From the NCBI GenBank assembly GCA_028752905.1, contig JAQNBH010000005.1, forward strand, positions 7,543,829 through 7,607,828: a stretch of DNA of 64,000 bases, given 5' to 3'. The notes beneath the pieces were generated by a model, which was given only the letters and a program-made list of their open reading frames with translations, made no database searches and was not told the DNA's origin. Below, one piece after another: positions 58,633 to 64,000 of the stretch. Positions within the stretch are counted from its first letter, which is position 1. The number at the start of each line of letters is the position of its first letter. The translations under genes were made by a program, and so were the position numbers. The stretch is from Cladorhizidae sp. MBARI D1340-BT2. Its lineage: Eukaryota; Porifera; Demospongiae; Poecilosclerida; Cladorhizidae.

Positions 58633-59697
58633 TCATCTAAACATTCCCTTTAGGGCATTCTTGTACCTTGCCCTATGAGCAATTTCTTGGGTGTCCAGCA
58701 TTTTCAAGAGTTCATTGATTGCTTGGTTGCCCGGTTCCACTCCCTTCACAGTCGTCAGATCTGCCCTTGCTGCCTCGAAGTCCTTCATGGCCAGCAAAGC
58801 CTTGGCTCTTCGGTACAACCCCTTCATGTTTGTGGGTTCCACTTCAAGCACTTTGGTACAGTTACTGACAACATGGTCATGCTGATCTAAGTGCAGCTGG
58901 CAGGCCGATAGGTTCAAAAGGGACATTATTCTGACCTTCAGTACGTTCCTCTCGTGCTCTTTCAGTGTTGCCCTTTCATATGGAGCATTGGTGTCCAGGG
59001 CAGCAAGATATTTGATTGCCTTGGAGTAGTGGATAGAGGCTCCTCGGTAATTCTTAATCTTAAATAATTCTGAACCTTTATCCTTGTGCTTCTGGGCAAT
59101 CTCTAGCCTCTCCTGGTCGGTCAGTCTCCACACATCCTTGCCAGGACTGATGACAGAGAGAAGACCGAGTCTGTAGGATACTTGGGCCTCCATGGGTACA
59201 GTGCAAGGTCGGACTTGTCTGGAGTCTACGTCCTGCAGTATGAATTGCGATACCTCACCTGGACACATGGTACAGATCATGTCTTCCACAGCTGCACTAA
59301 CTCCATCATGTGCATCGTCTGAGAATGAGTAGAAAAATAAAATGGAAGTTGGGGAGTGGAAAGAAGAGGAAATCTAGTCTTGCTAGCCATACTCTTAAGT
59401 TGCTCCATTCGAACTTTAAGCACACTGGAGATTTATATTTATATGGCTAAATGGGACTAGATGAACTGAGGTGACGGTTATTCCTTAGTAACTTTGAAAG
59501 AAAGAAAATGCATGCCAGCTAGCTTGGTTTTGGAGATGTTCACCTAAATTAATGGTTGTATTTTCTTCGCGCTGGAACGTCACATCTCCACCTGGACTAG
59601 TCCAGCTTCCTAGCACGTCAACTAGCACACTGCATAGCCGGTTGGGTCGCTGAAGATCATGAGAACCTTCATTCAAGACTTTCTTCTCAAATGCCAT
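58633..59697 (-). CDS. FKBPL: FKBPL-like protein (degenerate FKBP domain + TPR)
   Basis: FKBPL proteins are Hsp90 co-chaperone-like adaptors without clear prolyl-isomerase activity. Exons (minus): 59544-59697 and 58633-59318, joined GTGAAC/TTCTCAG in phase; 840 nt, 279 residues from the ATG at 59697. The N-terminal part (AFEKKVLNEGSHDLQRPNRL, then EDMICTMCPGEVSQF) fits a weak FKBP fold. The C-terminal half is three TPR units with KHKDKGSELFKIKNYRGAS, SLLNLSACQLHLDQHDHVVS and GLYRRAKALLAMKDFEAARA. Coding similarity (RWIRSGAIL) continues upstream of that ATG to about 59755, so a further 5' exon or a longer start is possible. A larger FKBP4/5-type protein cannot be fully excluded. Divergent from LHPP. 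Confidence 0.8.
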
Positions 59698-59775
59698 AAG
59701 GATTGGTAGGGTATCGTCACCCGCCAAGATTGCGCCGCTTCGGATCCAGCGAATACTTTAACGCCCAGTCTGTGA
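59698..59775. promoter_or_regulatory. Divergent promoter between FKBPL-like gene and LHPP
   Basis: The space between the two start codons is 78 bp. It contains CCAAGATTGCGCC, resembling the YY1/initiator-type CAAGATGGCGGC element, and CpG-rich sequence. If the FKBPL-like gene has an upstream exon, the arrangement would instead be an overlap. Confidence 0.45.
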
Positions 59776-60362
59776 ATGGCTGGTAAGAAAGTATCTGCTG
59801 TGCTTCTCGATGTAACTGGTGTTCTGTATGAGAGTGGCAAAGATGGAGGCAAGGTTATCCAGGGGTCTCCTGAAGCTGTCCAGAAGTAAGCAATTGCCCA
59901 AGTCGTAGTGTAGACTAATAGTGCGTCTACCCAGCACTTTCAACACTTCGTTGTGGTAGTCGTCCTAGTCTAGTTTCTCCCCACTTTAATACAGACAAAA
60001 ATTAAATATTAACAGGTTGAGGGAGGCCGGGTACAAACTGAAGTTCTGCACGAATGAGACCTCGGTGACGAAGAGGCGACTGGTTGAGAAGTTGAGAGGA
60101 CTAGGGTTTAACCTCTCCGAGGAAGAAGTTCATTCTCCAGCTCCTGCCTGTGTGGCGTACCTTAGGGAGAATAACTTGCGTCCATTACTCTTAGGTGCAT
60201 ATATATGTAATATATTCGTGGACAGTTTGATATCAACACCTTTACTGCAGAACAGGAAGTGTGTTTGTGCATCAGCAGAGAGAGCCTTGCTCAGTTTTTG
60301 CCATGGACAATCCATGATCCTCCGGCTCTAGCCCTACCCCCAAACCATAGCTGTGTCCTAGT
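59776..60362 (+). CDS. LHPP: LHPP, HAD-family phosphohistidine/pyrophosphate phosphatase, 5' part only
   Basis: LHPP hydrolyses phospholysine, phosphohistidine and pyrophosphate. Exon 1 is 59776-59885 (ATG; MAGKKVSAVLLDVTGVLYES). Exon 2 is 60016-60194 (LREAGYKLKFCTNETS, RLVEKLRGLGFNLSEEEV, HSPAPACVAYLRENNLRPLL). The splice is AAG/GTAAGC to AACAG, in phase. HAD motif I is DVTGV (nucleophile Asp12, with Thr14 where most HADs have Asp, as in the LHPP pattern DISGV). Motif II is TNE at 49-51. A probable exon 3 ends at 60362 before GTAAGC with PPNHSCVLV; its start is either 60332 or about 60252, both phase-compatible. The remaining exons lie beyond the 38-bp array, outside the window. Confidence 0.9.
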
Positions 60363-60568
60363 GTAAGCCCTAGCCGGTGGTATCCATGGATGCCCCTGGC
60401 ACCCCATTGGACATTATGGACAGGCAATTTGAACCTCTTTTCTCCAAGCTGTTCAGTCCCCACCAACTAGATATTATTCCTTTGTTGTTTGTCTGTCGGT
60501 ATGGTGACCATGACACATGTGGGGTGAGTGTGTTTATGCTAAAAACAACATAACACTGTTGCTTTTCA

Positions 60569-63500
60569 TGAGCCACACACTGGGCCTTGCATTCATTTAG
60601 AGTTCACGAGCCACACACTGGGCCTTGCATTCATTTAGAGTTCATGAGCCACCCACTGGGCCTTGCATTCATTTAGAGCTCCCACTGGGCCTTGCATTCA
60701 TTTAGAGTTCATGAGCCACACACACTGGGCCTTGCATTCATTTAGAGTTCATGAGCCACACACACTGGGCCTTGCATTCATTTAGAATTCATGAGCCACC
60801 CACTGGGCCTTGCATTCATTTAGAGTTCATGAGCCACACACTGGGCCTTGCATTCATTTAGAGTTCATGAGCCACACACTGGGCCTTGCATTCATTTAGA
60901 GTTCATGAGCCACACACACTGGGCCTTGCATTCATTTAGAGTTCATGAGCCAACACACTGGGCCTTGCATTGATTTAGAGTTCATGAGCCAACACACTGG
61001 GCCTTGCATTCATTTAGAGCTCACGAGCCACACACTGGGCCTTGCATTCATTTAGAGTTCACGAGCCAACACACTGGGCCTTGCATTCATTTAGAGTTCA
61101 TGAGCCACACACACTGGGCCTTGCATTCATTTAGAGTTCATGAGCCACACACTGGGCCTTGCATTCATTTAGAGTTCATGAGCCACACACTGGGCCTTGC
61201 ATTCATTTAGAGTTCATATGCCACCCACTGGGCCTTGCATTCATTTAGAGTTCACAAGCCACCCACTGGGCCTTGCATTCATTTAGAGTTCATGAGCCAC
61301 ACACACTGGGCCTTGCATTCATTTAGAGTTCACAAGCCAACACACTGGGCCTTGCATTCATTTAGAGCTCACGAGCCACACACACTGGGCCTTGCATTCA
61401 TTTAGAGTTCATGAGCCACCCACTGGGCCTTGCATTCATTTAGAGTTCATGAGCCACCCACTGGGCCTTGCATTCATTTAGAGTTCATGAGCCACACACA
61501 CTGAGCCTTGCATTCATTTAGAGTTCACGAGCCACCCACTGGGCCTTGCATTCATTTAGAGTTCATGAGCCACCCACTGGGCCTTGCATTCATTTAGAGT
61601 TCACGAGCCACCCACTGGGCCTTGCATTCATTTAGAGTTCACGAGCCACCCACTGGGCCTTGCATTCATTTAGAGTTCATGAGCCACACACTGGGCCTTG
61701 CATTCATTTAGAGTTCATGAGCCACACACTGGGCCTTGCATTCATTTGGAGTTCACGAGCCAACACACTGGGCCTTGCATTCATTTAGAGTTCATGAGCC
61801 ACACACTGGGCCTTGCATTCATTTAGAGTTCATGAGCCACCCACTGGGCCTTGCATTCATTTAGAGTTCATGAGCCACACACACTGGGCCTTGCATTCAT
61901 TTAGAGTTCATGAGCCACACACTGGGCCTTGCATTCATTTAGAGTTCATGAGCCACACACTGGGCCTTGCATTCATTTAGAGTTCATGAGCCACACACTG
62001 GGCCTTGCATTCATTTAGAGTTCATGAGCCACACACTGGGCCTTGCATTCATTTAGAGTTCATATGCCACCCACTGGACCTTGCATTCATTTAGAGTTCA
62101 CGAGCCACCCACTGGGCCTTGCATTCATTTAGAGTTCATGAGCCACACACACTGGGCCTTGCATTCATTTAGAGTTCACAAGCCAACACACTGGGCCTTG
62201 CATTCATTTAGAGCTCACGAGCCACACACACTGGGCCTTGCATTCATTTAGAGTTCATGAGCCACCCACTGGGCCTTGCATTCATTTAGAGTTCATGAGC
62301 CACACACTGGGCCTTGCATTCATTTAGAGTTCATGAGCCACCCACTGGGCCTTGCATTCATTTAGAGTTCATGAGCCACACACACTGGGCCTTGCATTCA
62401 TTTAGAGTTCACGAGCCACCCACTGGGCCTTGCATTCATTTAGAGTTCATGAGCCACCCACTGGGCCTTGCATTCATTTAGAGTTCACGAGCCACCCACT
62501 GGGCCTTGCATTCATTTAGAGTTCACGAGCCACCCACTGGGCCTTGCATTCATTTAGAGTTCATGAGCCACACACTGGGCCTTGCATTCATTTAGAGTTC
62601 ACGAGCCACCCACTGGGCCGTGCATTCATTTAGAGTTCATGAGCCACCCACTGGGCCTTGCATTCATTTAGAGTTCATGAGCCACACACACTGGGCCTTG
62701 CATTCATTTAGAGTTCACGAGCCACCCACTGGGCCGTGCATTCATTTAGAGTTCATGAGCCACACACACTGGGCCTTGCATTCATTTAGAGTTCACGAGC
62801 CAACACACTGGGCCTTGCATTCATTTAGAGTTCATGAGCCACACACACTGGGCCTTGCATTCATTTAGAGTTCATGAGCCACACACTGGGCCTTGCATTC
62901 ATTTGGAGCTCACGAGCAACAACACACTGGGCCTTGCATTCATTTAGAGTTCACGAGCCAACACACTGGGCCTTGCATTCATTTAGAGTTCATGAGCCAC
63001 ACACTGGGCCTTGCATTTATTTAGAGTTCATGAGTCACCCACTGGGCCTTGCATTCATTTAGAGTTCATGAGCCACACACTGGGCCTTGCATTCATTTAG
63101 AGTTCATATGCCACCCACTGGACCTTGCATTCATTTAGAGTTCACAAGCCACCCACTGGGCCTTGCATTCATTTAGAGTTCATGAGCCACACACACTGGG
63201 CCTTGCATTCATTTAGAGTTCACAAGCCAACACACTGGGCCTTGCATTCATTTAGAGCTCACGAGCCACACACACTGGGCCTTGCATTCATTTAGAGTTC
63301 ATGAGCCACCCACTGGGCCTTGCATTCATTTAGAGTTCATGAGCCACCCACTGGGCCTTGCATTCATTTAGAGTTCATGAGCCACACACACTGGGCCTTG
63401 CATTCATTTAGAGTTCACGAGCCACCCACTGGGCCTTGCATTCATTTAGAGTTCATGAGCCACCCACTGGGCCTTGCATTCATTTAGAGTTCACGAGCCA

Positions 63501-64000
63501 CCCACTGGGCCTTGCATTCATTTAGAGTTCACGAGCCACCCACTGGGCCTTGCATTCATTTAGAGTTCATGAGCCACACACTGGGCCTTGCATTCATTTA
63601 GAGTTCACGAGCCACCCACTGGGCCGTGCATTCATTTAGAGTTCATGAGCCACCCACTGGGCCTTGCATTCATTTAGAGTTCATGAGCCACACACACTGG
63701 GCCTTGCATTCATTTAGAGTTCACGAGCCACACACTGGGCCTTGCATTCATTTAGAGTTCATGAGCCACACACACTGGGCCTTGCATTCATTTAGAGTTC
63801 ACGAGCCAACACACTGGGCCTTGCATTCATTTAGAGTTCATGAGCCACACACACTGGGCCTTGCATTCATTTGGAGCTCACGAGCAACAACACACTGGGC
63901 CTTGCATTCATTTAGAGTTCACGAGCCAACACACTGGGCCTTGCATTCATTTAGAGTTCACGAGCCACACACACTGGGCCTTGCATTCATTTAGAGTTCA
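60569..64000. repeat. About 38-bp minisatellite with higher-order repeats (LHPP intron), runs off the window
   Basis: About 90 copies of CACTGGGCCTTGCATTCATT, TAGAGTTCATGAGCCACA. Length varies through ACACAC and ACCC at one position. Marked variants such as CATATGCCACCC (near 61218, 62062 and 63107) and GGGCCGTGCATTC recur in the same order, revealing larger duplicated blocks. Confidence 0.96.

Overview
This is nuclear DNA of an animal, most likely a marine or early-branching invertebrate (a sponge is possible, but the sequence does not prove it). Genes are split by GT-AG introns, the proteins match metazoan families, and about a third of the window is minisatellite DNA. No prokaryotic operon, tRNA, rRNA or CRISPR locus was recognised. 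Exons were assembled by eye from splice signals, reading phase and remembered family similarity. No alignment or RNA data were available.

Layout. (1) 1-1.0 kb: a dead hAT-type transposase on the minus strand. (2) 7.4-31.6 kb, minus strand: sideroflexin-5 (SFXN5). Eleven exons were found; the last exon or exons were not. Its 13.7-kb intron 10 holds a roughly 11.15-kb array of a 35-bp repeat with a 100-N assembly gap. Intron 7 holds a decayed LINE carrying its own tandem expansions and a nested hAT-like MITE. Intron 3 is almost filled by a decayed hAT element with a near-perfect 8-bp target duplication. (3) 31.6-41.6 kb: gene-poor, with a CTAGGG-type array upstream of SFXN5, a 25-bp minisatellite, a second hAT transposase fossil and the tail of another LINE. 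(4) 41.6-60.4 kb and on: a compact cluster of a MAP-kinase phosphatase (minus), arsenite methyltransferase AS3MT (plus), an FKBPL-like TPR protein (minus) and LHPP (plus, running off the window). Phosphatase/AS3MT and FKBPL/LHPP are head-to-head pairs with 271 and 78 bp between start codons. AS3MT and FKBPL converge with 466 bp between stop codons. (5) 60.57-64 kb: a roughly 38-bp minisatellite with higher-order structure, inside LHPP.

The genes do not form one pathway: mitochondrial amino-acid carrier, MAPK phosphatase, arsenic methylation, chaperone adaptor and phosphohistidine phosphatase. What links them is shared divergent promoters and introns loaded with repeats.

The most interesting non-genic signal is a dispersed motif of the form CTGATGA, hairpin, GAAAC, then RTH. 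It matches the minimal hammerhead ribozyme core carried by Penelope-like retroelements. The hairpin arms differ between copies but mostly stay complementary, and one copy sits at the end of a 1.2-kb tandem array of its own 5' half. Two small TTAA-flanked MITE families are also present.
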